A DNA stretch of 64,000 nt from Wenyingzhuangia sp. 2_MG-2023 (GTDB lineage: Bacteria > Bacteroidota > Bacteroidia > Flavobacteriales > Flavobacteriaceae). The DNA lies in NCBI RefSeq assembly GCF_030548295.1, contig NZ_JAUOSB010000002.1, forward strand, positions 126,001 through 190,000. The letters run 5' to 3'. This document shows positions 17,347-27,097 of the stretch, in pieces. Each line of letters starts with the position of its first letter. Positions within the stretch are counted from its first letter, which is position 1. The notes under the pieces are model-generated. The model had not been told where the DNA came from, did no database searches, and saw only the letters and a list, made by a program, of their open reading frames with translations. Position numbers and translations under genes: made by a program.

Positions 17347-20294
17347 CTTTTTATCACTTTAACCATTATTGTTTTTTCTCCTATTATTTTAGCCAAATAA
17401 ACACCATTTGAAACCTCGGAAATATCTACACTTACATTATTATTCTCTACATTAGTTTCAAATATTTTTACCAATTGTGATTGCATATCATACAACTCTA
17501 CCCAAACATTTTTAGATACCGTTTGAGCGTACACATGAAAAACTCCATCCGTTGGATTTGGATAAGCAATTGTTATGGGACTTATGTTTTCTATAAACTT
17601 TCCTTCACAATCTGCATTTGTACTAATTTCTACTTTATCTCCAGGATTTGTCTGTAAAGAAAAAACAGAATTTGTCGTATTTAAAATCTCTTTTTGATTT
17701 ATCATGACACGATAAGGTGGAGTACCTTGCTTTAGATTCACATAAAGCGTATTGTTAGATTTGGTGGTGCTTGCCTTTATTTCTTGACTTTCTTCAATCA
17801 CAAACTCGTAGCACTGTTCTTTGTTTAAATCTACATTTATCAAACACACCTTATGTGTTTCAGGTGCCAAGTCTTGTAATGTTGTCGTTTGTGTAAAAGG
17901 AATTTCTTCTCCATTAAAAACAACTTTATAATTCCCAATGTGTGCTGCTGAAATTTGCAATTCGCCATTATTAGTGTTGGGACAACTCTCTCCTATTGCT
18001 TTTATTTCATAATGAGTTTGAACATCACCAAAATCCTCTACTTGTAAAAACAATACTTGTTCGGGTTCCATCTCAAAAGTTCCTTTAAATTTGTTACCAT
18101 TCAGCAAATTTGTACAAATTACATTTGTAGTAATTCCTCTAAAATTTAAAGTCACGCTTGCTTTAGATTTTCCAATATTTACAATACTAATAATTTCTCT
18201 ACCATCATTAGTTGTAATGGCTCTCCAATGACATCCTTTAGCTCCAACTTCGTTAGTTTCAGACAAATTTAAGTTTGGTAATCTATTCTTAGAAGTCACT
18301 ATCTGCAAAGCTTTCTCTTTCATTTCTAATCTTGTAGATACTTGAATTAAAGAACCTGATTCAGCTGTTAAAGCTTTTGTATGCGCTCTACCATATTCAT
18401 CTTTTTTCAAACTTACAGCATCCACAATCACTGTTCCTCCTTGGTTCAAATAAGTTTGCAAAGCATCCAACTCAGACTCTTTAACAAACTCACTGTCATG
18501 CACCAAAATCACATCCCAATCATCGTTATTTTCTAAATTAATAATATCCTTAGTTGCAAACCCTAACTGCAATCCTTCAAAATACATAGACTCGTACAAA
18601 TGGAAAACAGCATCCATATGATCTGGTTTGTTGATGGATGTTGTTTGTGTATCAAAAATTCTAATTGATTTTCTTAAATCTTGAATTGCAGTAATTTCTT
18701 CCGCATAAGCATTCAAATCCATCATGGTAGCAGTCACCTCATTGATAATTCTTGGTTGTTGGTTGTTAGATCCTCCATAACCGTTACCAGCTCCATTTCT
18801 GATAGAGCCATCTTCTTGTCTTGCCCAAAACCAACATTGATCTACATCTAAACCGTGCAAACGAGACAACCAGTACGTCATTCTTGCATACGATGGTTTT
18901 TGATACAGATCTCTAGCTTTTACCGTAGAAAGAAAATGTGTTTCTGAATTGTACATGATTTTATGGGGACTTACACTCGTAAAAAAATCGTAAGACATCG
19001 CCATTTCTCTCCATTCAAAATTGTACTTATCTTCCCATTCTTCTTTACTTCCCCACATGTAATTGTTATATGCTCCTGCATCATTTCCTATAATATCACT
19101 TTGTCTGGTTAAAGCTTCTATATCCAAACCATGATCTCCTTGGTTTTCTGTCCAAAAATTAGGGATCAGCTTGATGTGAGTTTTTGCCTGTGGATCGTAC
19201 TTTTTAATTTCACTTTGTAAAAAACCAAACCATTCCGTAACACGATTCATATTAAATCTTTGCCAATCGTACCACATGGGTGTACCCTGTAGATTTCTTT
19301 CAATGGGAATTTCAATTGTAACATTAGAAAAATTTAAAAAACTAGTTCCCCACAATGTATTTAAATCCGCTATTGATTTGTGTTTGCTTTCCAACCAAGT
19401 TCTAAACTTAGCTTTGCTATATTCGGAAACAGATCCTGATGCCCAAACCTCTTTACTTCCATCTTTTGTGGTGATAAAATGAGGTTCATTTGCCAACATA
19501 TATCCTAACTGAGTATATTTTTTACCCGTCATTTTTGGCACTGTTTTTTCTAACAAGTAACTCAACATTTCTCGTGCTCCAGGATTGTCTATATCATAAG
19601 CAACATATGTGTTTTCTCTCATTTTAAAATCAGGTCCATATTGAGCTTCTGTCCAATCTGGCACATTGGTATGGTTTAAAAATATACTTCCAAAAGTTCC
19701 TGTAGTTTTAGAGTTCAACTCATTTAAAATCCAGTTTTTCACTTCTCCAGAAGCATTCTCTACATGACTTGGAGTCAAATAATAACCGTCTTTTGCTCCA
19801 AAAAATTCATTCAACTCAGATATATAGGGTTTCCAAGTATAATCTGTTAAAAAAACAGGCTTTCCGTTCTGCTTTACTTGATTTCCATCGATGGTGATTT
19901 TAGACCAATCTATTTCTGGACTCTCTTTTCTAACAATCTCTCCCGAAATAACTTTTTGAATTGTGACAATAGCATCGTCTAACATGGCTATGATTTCTGA
20001 TCTTTCAAAGTCAGGCAAATCATTTGCTAATTGTGTTGCTTCATTCTTGTATCTACTCACCAATCCAAAATAATCTATATTTTCTTGAACATTGTTCTCA
20101 TCCCAATTGGCATATTTTAAAAAAACTTCGGCCACCCTAATGCTCATTTTTTCTTTAGTAACATCCAAGCCCTCATCTTCTGCTTGAATAATTAAAGTAT
20201 TCAAATCAGCTATTTTAGTAATAGCAGTATTTTCTAACTGCGCACATACTGTAGAGCAGAAAAGCGACAAAAATAGTTTTAAAATAAATTTCAT
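17343..20294 (-). CDS. Clan GH-A glycosidase (GH42/GH167-like) with T9SS C-terminal domain
   Basis: A 983-residue secreted enzyme: leader (1-18), helical domain (about 20-120), TIM barrel from about 140 with acid/base E270 in 'LANEPHF' and nucleophile E451 in 'YNSETHF', then a GATase-like domain ('LNQGGTVIVDAVS', near 625) as in GH42, a beta-sandwich 'GESC...NNG' module (about 765-905), and a type IX secretion sorting domain ('AYPNPTDGVFHVYA' then 'GVYLAKI'). GH42 and related GH167 enzymes are beta-galactosidases; GH167 members are known from carrageenan loci, so a beta-1,4-galactosidase on carrageenan oligosaccharides fits. T9SS export would place it at the cell surface. A shorter paralogue without the C-terminal modules is at 46287-48560. 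It follows a sulfatase by 9 nt. Confidence 0.78.
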   Translation of the reverse strand: MKFILKLFLSLFCSTVCAQLENTAITKIADLNTLIIQAEDEGLDVTKEKMSIRVAEVFLKYANWDENNVQENIDYFGLVSRYKNEATQLANDLPDFERSEIIAMLDDAIVTIQKVISGEIVRKESPEIDWSKITIDGNQVKQNGKPVFLTDYTWKPYISELNEFFGAKDGYYLTPSHVENASGEVKNWILNELNSKTTGTFGSIFLNHTNVPDWTEAQYGPDFKMRENTYVAYDIDNPGAREMLSYLLEKTVPKMTGKKYTQLGYMLANEPHFITTKDGSKEVWASGSVSEYSKAKFRTWLESKHKSIADLNTLWGTSFLNFSNVTIEIPIERNLQGTPMWYDWQRFNMNRVTEWFGFLQSEIKKYDPQAKTHIKLIPNFWTENQGDHGLDIEALTRQSDIIGNDAGAYNNYMWGSKEEWEDKYNFEWREMAMSYDFFTSVSPHKIMYNSETHFLSTVKARDLYQKPSYARMTYWLSRLHGLDVDQCWFWARQEDGSIRNGAGNGYGGSNNQQPRIINEVTATMMDLNAYAEEITAIQDLRKSIRIFDTQTTSINKPDHMDAVFHLYESMYFEGLQLGFATKDIINLENNDDWDVILVHDSEFVKESELDALQTYLNQGGTVIVDAVSLKKDEYGRAHTKALTAESGSLIQVSTRLEMKEKALQIVTSKNRLPNLNLSETNEVGAKGCHWRAITTNDGREIISIVNIGKSKASVTLNFRGITTNVICTNLLNGNKFKGTFEMEPEQVLFLQVEDFGDVQTHYEIKAIGESCPNTNNGELQISAAHIGNYKVVFNGEEIPFTQTTTLQDLAPETHKVCLINVDLNKEQCYEFVIEESQEIKASTTKSNNTLYVNLKQGTPPYRVMINQKEILNTTNSVFSLQTNPGDKVEISTNADCEGKFIENISPITIAYPNPTDGVFHVYAQTVSKNVWVELYDMQSQLVKIFETNVENNNVSVDISEVSNGVYLAKIIGEKTIMVKVIKR

Positions 20295-20303
20295 CTTTTA
20301 ATT

Positions 20304-21734
20304 TTAAAATTCGAAATGAGTACTCTTTGTTCTAGCAGAGGTCATTATTTTTTCAATTTTCGAAACCACTTCTGGATGTTCACTAGCAACATTATTTGTC
20401 TCCTTTTCATCTAACTCCAAATTGTACAATTCAATTTTTGATTTTTTATTATTTCCCTTATAAATAACTCCTTTCCATTCTCCTAAACGAACCGCTTTTC
20501 TACCTCCCTTAATGTTAAATTCCCAATACAAATAATCGTGTTGTTTTTGCTCTTTTTGATTTAATAACGTTGGTAAAAAAGAAATTCCATCACTTTGCTT
20601 TGGAGTTTCTACACCAACTAATTCAGCCAAAGTTGGCATAACATCCCAAAAAGCAGAAATATGATTACTTACGGTTCCTGGCTTGATAGTTTTAGGCCAA
20701 GAAGCTATAAAAGGAGCTCTAATTCCACCTTCGTACAAATCTCTTTTTATCCCTCTTAAACCTGCAGTACTGTTAAAATATGCTGGATTGGCACCTCCTG
20801 CATCATGAGCTCCATTATCACTTGTAAACATAATAATGGTATTTTCTTCCAATCCTAATTCTTTTACTTTGGTTATAATTTGCCCCACGTAGGTATCCAT
20901 TCTATCTACCATAGAAGCAAAAACAGCAAACGGAATTTCTTGTGTACAATATTTATACTCAACCATATTAGGGCCATAATCTGATGAATAAGGATGATCT
21001 TTATAAGGCACCTCATCAAACTTTCCAATATACTTTTGTAAAATAGAATCTTTAGGAGAAATTAATTCTGCATGTGGTAACACAAAAGGCACATACGCAA
21101 AGAAAGGTTTGTCTTTATTAACTTCTATAAATTCTAACGTTTTTTCCTGAATTTTATCTTGCGCATAAATCTCCGTTTGAGTCCAATCATTCCCTTCTAA
21201 GGAATCAATTTCTTGATTATGATTTAAATAGGCTGGATAATATCTATGAGCCAATTTTTGATCGTTGTACCCATAAAACTCATCAAAGCCTTGTTTGTTT
21301 GGATCTCCTTCTCCAAAACCTAAGCCCCATTTCCCAAACATTCCTGTCACGTATCCTACTTTCTTAAGCATTTCGGCAATGGTAATAGACTCCGCTGGTA
21401 ATGGTACTTGTCCTCCAAGCACAACATCCTCTTTATTTCCTCTAATAGGTGTGTGTCCTGTATGCTGACCAGTCATTAACGATGATCTTGAAGGTGCACA
21501 AACTGCAGAACCACTGTAATGTTGTGTAAACTTAATACCATTTTTAGCCATGGCATCTATATTAGGTGTACTTATTTTTTCTTGTCCGTAGGTTCCCAAA
21601 TCTCCAATACCTAAATCATCTGCTAAAATGTAGATGATGTTTGGTTTATTAAGTTTTTCTTTTTCTGATGTTGTTTTAGTTTTACATGCAGTTAGCAATA
21701 CTATGGAAATAGTAAAAATTTTAAATATGTTCAT
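20304..21734 (-). CDS. S1 sulfatase, arylsulfatase A-like lipoprotein
   Basis: A 476-residue lipoprotein sulfatase (lipobox 'LLTAC', cysteine 17). Ligands D39-D40 in 'ADDLG', formylglycine motif C79-A-P-S-R, 'GKWGLG' (Lys kept, the common His replaced by Gly) and 'SDNGAHDAGG' as the distal metal site. The change from KWHLG to KWGLG also occurs in its paralogue at 39999-41372, and suggests a subfamily with an altered sulfate-binding pocket. It heads the four-gene operon running to 13598. Expected to remove sulfate from galactose residues in the periplasm before GH42-like and GH2 cleavage. Confidence 0.89.
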   Translation of the reverse strand: MNIFKIFTISIVLLTACKTKTTSEKEKLNKPNIIYILADDLGIGDLGTYGQEKISTPNIDAMAKNGIKFTQHYSGSAVCAPSRSSLMTGQHTGHTPIRGNKEDVVLGGQVPLPAESITIAEMLKKVGYVTGMFGKWGLGFGEGDPNKQGFDEFYGYNDQKLAHRYYPAYLNHNQEIDSLEGNDWTQTEIYAQDKIQEKTLEFIEVNKDKPFFAYVPFVLPHAELISPKDSILQKYIGKFDEVPYKDHPYSSDYGPNMVEYKYCTQEIPFAVFASMVDRMDTYVGQIITKVKELGLEENTIIMFTSDNGAHDAGGANPAYFNSTAGLRGIKRDLYEGGIRAPFIASWPKTIKPGTVSNHISAFWDVMPTLAELVGVETPKQSDGISFLPTLLNQKEQKQHDYLYWEFNIKGGRKAVRLGEWKGVIYKGNNKKSKIELYNLELDEKETNNVASEHPEVVSKIEKIMTSARTKSTHFEF

Positions 21735-21856
21735 ATGATGTTCTTATTAATTGTACAACATCACGAAGTTCTATGAATATTAGTACTATCTTGTCTTTAC
21801 ACATTCATATTTTGTCTTTTTAAGTTTCTAATTAAACATCCCTCACACAAAAAATT

Positions 21857-21881
21857 AAAACCCGAGAATATCTCAGGTTTT
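21857..21881 (-). terminator. Terminator after sulfatase at 21906
   Basis: An 11-bp stem (AAAACCTGAGA paired with TCTCGGGTTTT, one wobble) with a 2 to 3 nt loop and a T-rich tail on the minus strand. It separates the GH150-sulfatase operon from the operon starting at 21734. Confidence 0.8.
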
Positions 21882-21905
21882 GTTATTTCTATATAAAAAT
21901 TCTAG

Positions 21906-23393
21906 CTACTCTAACTCACTCAATTTACGAGTTGTTTTGATCGTTGGATCTTGATCCGCATCTACATAATTCTTAGGCTTTTGATAGTGCTCTTTTTTAG
22001 GATTAGCTCTTTTTTTTGGCACCCATTTTTTTAAGTCATTAATAACTTTACTGTACAATTTATTGTGAGCTAGATTATTCCATTCTCTAGGGTCTTTTTT
22101 TACATTGTATAATTCCTCTTCGCCAGATACATACTGAATATAATGATACGCTTCTGTTAACACTGAAGTTCCAGCAGTAGAAACTGTAAGCCCTGGATAT
22201 TCCCATGTTGCTTTTGAATTTTTAAGCAATTTTGAAAAATCATGTCCTTCTATGTTTTTCTTTTTAGGCAAATCACACAGACTTACCAAAGTTGGATACA
22301 AGTCTAGGAGACTCACTGGCTTTTCACAATAAATAGTTTTATTCATACCAGGCACTCTTACCATTAATGGAGGTTTAACGGCTTCTGCCCATAAGGTATT
22401 TTTAAGGTAACGAAGTTTTTCTCCCAAATGCCATCCATGATCTCCCCAAACTACAACAATGGTATTATCAGCATGATCACTTTTTTCCAAAGCATCCATT
22501 ACCATTCCTAAACATTTATCTACAAAAGAAATATTGGCTAAATAAGCTCTTGTAGCTTCTTTTCCTAATCCGTGTTTTTGAATCCATTTATACTCTCCTG
22601 TAGGCTTAAACAATGGCTTTCCTTCAGCGTTGGTAATATCTTCTAAATCATCTTCTTTAACAATAACATCCTCAATTTCATCAACATTGTATAGATCAAA
22701 AAACTCCTTTGGTACAAACCAAGGCAAATGAGGTTTGATAAATCCTACAGACATGAAAAGTTGTTTGGTTGCCCAATCTGCTACGGCATAATCTACCGTT
22801 TCCTCAAAAGAATCTTTGGTAGGTCCCCAACTCAATTTGCTTTTCTTGTCTTTAAATTCAGGACTTTTTTTACCATTGATAATTCCTCCTTTAGACGAAG
22901 TTAAAAACTTTGGATCTGCCTTATCGTTGTTATACCTTCTTCCTCTTGCAAACTCATCAAAAGCCCAAGCTCCAAAATCAGTCTTTCCGTTTTTAGTTCC
23001 GTGCTTATGAAACATTTTTCCGTTAGACAGCGTATGGTATCCATTCTTGGAGAAATACTCAGGTAAGGTTGCATTCTTTTTTACCACATCAGAAAAGACC
23101 ATGTCATGCGCATTTCCATAAACACCCGAAGTACTTGGTAAAAAACCAGACAAAATTGCCGAACGTGATGGTCCACAAATTGGAGCTGCACAAACCGCAT
23201 TTTTAAATACCATAGCTCCTTGTTTCGTAAACTTATCCATATTAGGAGTTATAGCTTGTTTGTTTCCTCCCAAGGGCTCTATCCAATCATTCAAATCATC
23301 AATAGCAATAAATAGTACATTAGGTTGTTTATTTTGTGTGTATGCTGAAACACATACACACAAAATAAAGAGTAACACTATTATTTTTTTCAT
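21906..23393 (-). CDS. S1 sulfatase, iduronate-2-sulfatase-like (S1_7-like)
   Basis: A 495-residue secreted sulfatase with a leader to 'VSAYTQ'. It begins 'IAIDDLNDWIEPLGG' (D32-D33), characteristic of the iduronate-2-sulfatase-like branch, then formylglycine motif C73-G-P-S-R and a distal site 'WGDHGWHLGEK'. Members of this branch in marine bacteria act on carrageenan and ulvan as well as glycosaminoglycans. Its closest relative here is the sulfatase at 41379-42791. It lies 9 nt after the GH150-like gene, so both should be made together; it may desulfate the products of that enzyme. A hairpin terminator follows its stop. Confidence 0.9.
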   Translation of the reverse strand: MKKIIVLLFILCVCVSAYTQNKQPNVLFIAIDDLNDWIEPLGGNKQAITPNMDKFTKQGAMVFKNAVCAAPICGPSRSAILSGFLPSTSGVYGNAHDMVFSDVVKKNATLPEYFSKNGYHTLSNGKMFHKHGTKNGKTDFGAWAFDEFARGRRYNNDKADPKFLTSSKGGIINGKKSPEFKDKKSKLSWGPTKDSFEETVDYAVADWATKQLFMSVGFIKPHLPWFVPKEFFDLYNVDEIEDVIVKEDDLEDITNAEGKPLFKPTGEYKWIQKHGLGKEATRAYLANISFVDKCLGMVMDALEKSDHADNTIVVVWGDHGWHLGEKLRYLKNTLWAEAVKPPLMVRVPGMNKTIYCEKPVSLLDLYPTLVSLCDLPKKKNIEGHDFSKLLKNSKATWEYPGLTVSTAGTSVLTEAYHYIQYVSGEEELYNVKKDPREWNNLAHNKLYSKVINDLKKWVPKKRANPKKEHYQKPKNYVDADQDPTIKTTRKLSELE

Positions 23394-23402
23394 TCTTAAA
23401 TA

Positions 23403-26099
23403 TTAATATGTTAAATCAATAAATTTTAACGAACCTGCCAATACTTTGGTTTGTATCCCGTTTTTAGTCACCTTCACATCTTCTTTGGCTAAGATGTCCA
23501 TAGCAGACTTGGGAGTTTTTCCGTTAAAAGAGATGGTTACCTCTCTGTCTTTTGGCTCTATATAACCTGGGTCTACCAAAATAACACGTACATGATTTTC
23601 ATCAATACGAACAGCACTCCACGAAGCACCATTCACTACAATTGGCAACTGTGATTTTCCTTTAGCTACAATACTCTTAAACTCATTTGCATACTCTTTT
23701 GCTGACACTAAATTTCCGTTATAAAATCCTTTAGAACCGTTACTTATACTAAAAGGAATATTGTTCTTTTCCAAATGAGTTGCATATTCTACAGGAGCAA
23801 TTGGCACCATTCCATTAGGCATTATAGGCATATAATTCAACCATCTATAGTCTACTCCTAAAGCAATTTTAGAGAAATCATGTTCAGGAATACTCGTTCC
23901 TGCCCAATGCATTTGCGTTACAGAAAACACATCTTTATCGTCTGTTTTTTTATACTGGTTTAAAGAATGATGATTTTCTATAGAGTGAATTAAATGTGCA
24001 TCTACATCTTTGATTAAGTGCCAAGAACCAATCGATAAAATATCTTCTTTATGTACAATTGGCAAGGCTCCAGATTTCATCAAACCGAATAAAATATTTA
24101 ACCCAGGACCTTTGGTAAAATGATTATCAATAATAACTCCGTGTTTTGCCCCATAAGCAGCCATCATTACTCCTTGTCTTAAATATGGCGAAAAAGAACG
24201 CTGTCCCCCAGGAGATAACGGTCTCCAACTTGTAGGGTTATCATCTACCAAACGCATCGCAAAATCATCTACATAATTAGCTGCTAACATTCCTACTCTA
24301 CCTGCTAAATTTACATCTTGCGTTCTGTTACTTGTATCTTCTGATGCTGGTACTAAAAAGTCGTTATATTTTTTAGAGAAAAACAATTCTTGCCATAAAG
24401 GTAGTTTGTTGGTCAGCCCCCAAAAGGTGTTTTTATATCTAAAATATAGTTTAGCTCTATTGTTAACTCTAATTGCTTTTGCCAATCTTGGAATGTATTC
24501 TCTTACAAAATGAATTACTCTAGGATCGTCTACTTTATCCATTTCTGCATATACAAATCCTCTACAAGTTTTAGGAGCTACTCTTAAAATTTCTTCTAAA
24601 GTTTCTATCTGAATGTAAAAAGGATCGTTTCCGTGACCTGCCCAAAACGTAAAAGGTTGCCCTTGTTTTTCGTAGTTTCTAGCCATGTTTACTATGTCTT
24701 CTCTAGAATCTTGATACTTTCCTCTTTTATCTTTTTTAAGAGCATCTTTCCCTATAATAGCTACCAAAGGAGCTCTATCAGTACTTTCTTTTGGCGATTT
24801 CTGAATTACAAACTGAACATCGTTTCCTTTTAACTTGTTTACTTTAGCATCTACCTGCTTACTTGTAACCATTACCCATTCTTCTTCAGATTTTTTTTGA
24901 TAACTAGGCATTTCAAAATCTAAAATTTGTTTGTACAACAAATCTAAGTTTTCTTCTACCTGAACCATTGTTCCTACTAACTTCTGATTTTTAAACAACC
25001 AATTGCTACTTTTTAAATCGTAAAAATAAATTCCATTTCCACCATCTACCTCACCCGTGGCAATTAATTGTTTGGTTTTTGGCTCTAATACAAAATTGCT
25101 ATATACATTTCCGCCATAACGCTCTCCATTTTTTTCTATTAGCTTTCCTGCTAAATCTAAACGAAACATGACTCCTCCAAATTGAAACATAATTTCATCT
25201 CTAACAGGTAGTAAACTAGTTCCTTTAGCATTACCGTATCGTTGAGCATCTTTTTTAGAGGCTTTAAATTTTGCTATAATTTTAAAATCTCCATTTACAG
25301 CTGTAAACATTGGTGTAAAAGAAACATCTCCAAAAAACAAAATATCAGACAAACCATCTTTGTTAAGATCCGATACTGAAATTTTGGTAATCATTGCTTT
25401 ACTTAGTTCTTTTAAATGAGCATCTTTAATACTTACTGATTTTATAACTGATTTTGTTTCTGCGTTTAAAACCCCCATAAATTCCCATCTAAATTTATCG
25501 TGATTGTAAGTCATTAAAAACAATTCATCATTTTTTGAATTGGTAAATTTTCCTGCTTCTATTTTTCTTACAACTCCTTCTATTTTAGTAGTAGATACTA
25601 GAACTCCTTTTGTATCTAATTCGTACAATTTAGAATCGTTTCCTCCTGCAAAAACTCTTGTTTGCTGATTGTTTTTTGTTACTGCAATTTCAGAAAATCG
25701 TACTTTATGATCTGGTGTAAACTTCCACAATAATTTTCCTTTGCTAGACCAACAATAAATGTTTCCGTTTCCTGATGCTGCTAATACATCATCATTTCCA
25801 TCACCATCAATATCTGCTGCTTCAATTTCAAAAATAACCGCAGCTGGCTCTATTTTTAGATTCCATATTTTTTTTCCGTCTAAAGAATAACAACCTACTC
25901 CATCACTTAAACTAGAAACGTACAACATTGGTTGTTTGTTAATGGTTGCCGTTACAGAATTTCTAATATTTGTTTCTTCTACAGAAAAATTACTAGTAGC
26001 CAAACTGGTTGCATTTGTTTTACCAAATGACACTACTAAAAAAAGGGTTAAAGCTTGTACGCTTTTAAAAACCGATAAATATTTATTTAATTTCTTCAT
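23403..26099 (-). CDS. GH150-like lambda-carrageenase, divergent member
   Basis: An 898-residue secreted protein. Residues about 50-330 form a PQQ/VCBS-type beta-propeller, with a calcium-loop-like 'DIDGDGNDDVLAA' near 95. The second half carries a signature shared with two other genes here: 'WAGHGNDPFY' near 488, an acidic 'YAEMDKVDD' about 30 residues later, and 'VPASEDT'. An N-terminal propeller joined to an otherwise unique catalytic module is the described architecture of GH150 lambda-carrageenase, with similar length (about 940 residues). I infer endo-cleavage of a lambda-type carrageenan. The copy is clearly more distant than the 57048 and 61564 genes, with several loop differences, so its substrate may differ. 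It heads an operon with the sulfatase at 21906 and has a TGTACCC element 93 nt upstream. Confidence 0.62.
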   Translation of the reverse strand: MKKLNKYLSVFKSVQALTLFLVVSFGKTNATSLATSNFSVEETNIRNSVTATINKQPMLYVSSLSDGVGCYSLDGKKIWNLKIEPAAVIFEIEAADIDGDGNDDVLAASGNGNIYCWSSKGKLLWKFTPDHKVRFSEIAVTKNNQQTRVFAGGNDSKLYELDTKGVLVSTTKIEGVVRKIEAGKFTNSKNDELFLMTYNHDKFRWEFMGVLNAETKSVIKSVSIKDAHLKELSKAMITKISVSDLNKDGLSDILFFGDVSFTPMFTAVNGDFKIIAKFKASKKDAQRYGNAKGTSLLPVRDEIMFQFGGVMFRLDLAGKLIEKNGERYGGNVYSNFVLEPKTKQLIATGEVDGGNGIYFYDLKSSNWLFKNQKLVGTMVQVEENLDLLYKQILDFEMPSYQKKSEEEWVMVTSKQVDAKVNKLKGNDVQFVIQKSPKESTDRAPLVAIIGKDALKKDKRGKYQDSREDIVNMARNYEKQGQPFTFWAGHGNDPFYIQIETLEEILRVAPKTCRGFVYAEMDKVDDPRVIHFVREYIPRLAKAIRVNNRAKLYFRYKNTFWGLTNKLPLWQELFFSKKYNDFLVPASEDTSNRTQDVNLAGRVGMLAANYVDDFAMRLVDDNPTSWRPLSPGGQRSFSPYLRQGVMMAAYGAKHGVIIDNHFTKGPGLNILFGLMKSGALPIVHKEDILSIGSWHLIKDVDAHLIHSIENHHSLNQYKKTDDKDVFSVTQMHWAGTSIPEHDFSKIALGVDYRWLNYMPIMPNGMVPIAPVEYATHLEKNNIPFSISNGSKGFYNGNLVSAKEYANEFKSIVAKGKSQLPIVVNGASWSAVRIDENHVRVILVDPGYIEPKDREVTISFNGKTPKSAMDILAKEDVKVTKNGIQTKVLAGSLKFIDLTY

Positions 26100-26185
26100 A
26101 TGTTATTATTTACATCTAATATCAGACCCTACAAAAAAAGCACATCTGTATCATATTAATGTGTTTGTTGATTCATAAGATGTAC

Positions 26186-26192
26186 GGGTACA
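26186..26192 (-). promoter_or_regulatory. TGTACCC element upstream of GH150-like gene
   Basis: Minus strand TGTACCC, beginning 93 nt before the ATG at 26099; the same heptamer lies 96 nt before the GH150-like gene at 59963. It forms half of a GTAC-N3-GTAC palindrome. Candidate regulator site. Confidence 0.4.
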
Positions 26193-26205
26193 TTTATACC
26201 TAAGA

Positions 26206-26252
26206 AAAAAGTCTTTCAAAAAATGGAAATTCCAATTTTATGAAAGACTTTT
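26206..26252 (-). terminator. Terminator after SGNH esterase gene
   Basis: Twelve-bp stem (AAAGTCTTTCA with TGAAAGACTTT) around an AT-rich loop, T run on the minus strand, 22 nt past the stop at 26274. Confidence 0.85.
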
Positions 26253-26273
26253 AAAGTTTTGAGTGGTAAAAAA

Positions 26274-27083
26274 CTATTGTTTTTTCTTTAAAAACTGAAC
26301 CGTTTCATAAGCTATTAAATTGTATCCTGTTGAATTGGGATGACGATCATAATACCATCCTTTGATGTTTCCAAAAATAGGATCTAAAGACATATCATTC
26401 ACTTTTACCACATATCCATCAGGTTTACTTCCCCATCCTTTTCGGTAATAAGTATAAGGTTTTAACCAAGCATGGTATTTTTCTGGAATTTTATCTAAAT
26501 AACACTGACGAACATTTAAACTATTTGTACCATTGACTATTAAATAATTATTATAAGGTGTAAAAATATCTAACACCTCTAATTTTTGGTCTTTGGCTAT
26601 GTTATAAATTTGATTGTTTACCTGTATACATTCTTCTGGTGGCATAAAGCTAGTAATAGTTGCCAAGTACAAAACAGCCTTAGGATGATCTTTGTGCAAC
26701 TGATGTATTAAGGCTTTCATTTGAACAGGAAATTCCTTTTTAAAATCTTTGCACTTAAACCAATCGTTAATACCCATTCTTAAAAAGATAATATCTACAT
26801 CTTTAACGGTTGCTATTTTTTGTTCGTAATGTTTACTACCTAACAATCTTTTGGCGGTTTCTCCACCTTTTCCAGCATTAACTACTTCTAATTCAGGCAA
26901 ACCTTCTACCACAGCCAATTGCGCTATCATTTGCTCTAAATGTGGTCCTTCTGGCTTTACTTGCCTTGGCATATTACCTATAGTGGTACTATCTCCAACC
27001 AACAAAATTTTTGTTTTTTGTTGACTATACCCCATACTTATTACAAACAGAATAAGTAAAAATTGAATCTTGTTATTTATCAT
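26274..27083 (-). CDS. Secreted SGNH/GDSL hydrolase (carbohydrate esterase-like)
   Basis: A 269-residue protein with a leader to 'GYSQ'. Block I is 'LLVGDSTTIG' (nucleophile S32), block II 'NAGKGGET' near 93, block III 'RMGINDW' near 121 and block V 'DRHPNSTGY' (D246, H248). This is the SGNH hydrolase layout seen in rhamnogalacturonan acetylesterase-type and related esterases. It likely removes acetyl or other acyl groups from the polysaccharide in the periplasm. It is the last gene of the GH2-sulfatase-esterase operon, 14 nt after the sulfatase. A lipase-like role is less likely given the partners. Confidence 0.82.
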   Translation of the reverse strand: MINNKIQFLLILFVISMGYSQQKTKILLVGDSTTIGNMPRQVKPEGPHLEQMIAQLAVVEGLPELEVVNAGKGGETAKRLLGSKHYEQKIATVKDVDIIFLRMGINDWFKCKDFKKEFPVQMKALIHQLHKDHPKAVLYLATITSFMPPEECIQVNNQIYNIAKDQKLEVLDIFTPYNNYLIVNGTNSLNVRQCYLDKIPEKYHAWLKPYTYYRKGWGSKPDGYVVKVNDMSLDPIFGNIKGWYYDRHPNSTGYNLIAYETVQFLKKKQ

Positions 27084-27097
27084 AATTTAGAACTATA

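Noticed and set aside
23403-26099. PQQ-dependent dehydrogenase
   Set aside because: Only the propeller repeats match; cofactor ligands and the rest of the protein do not fit, and the shared C-terminal module is found in all three paralogues.
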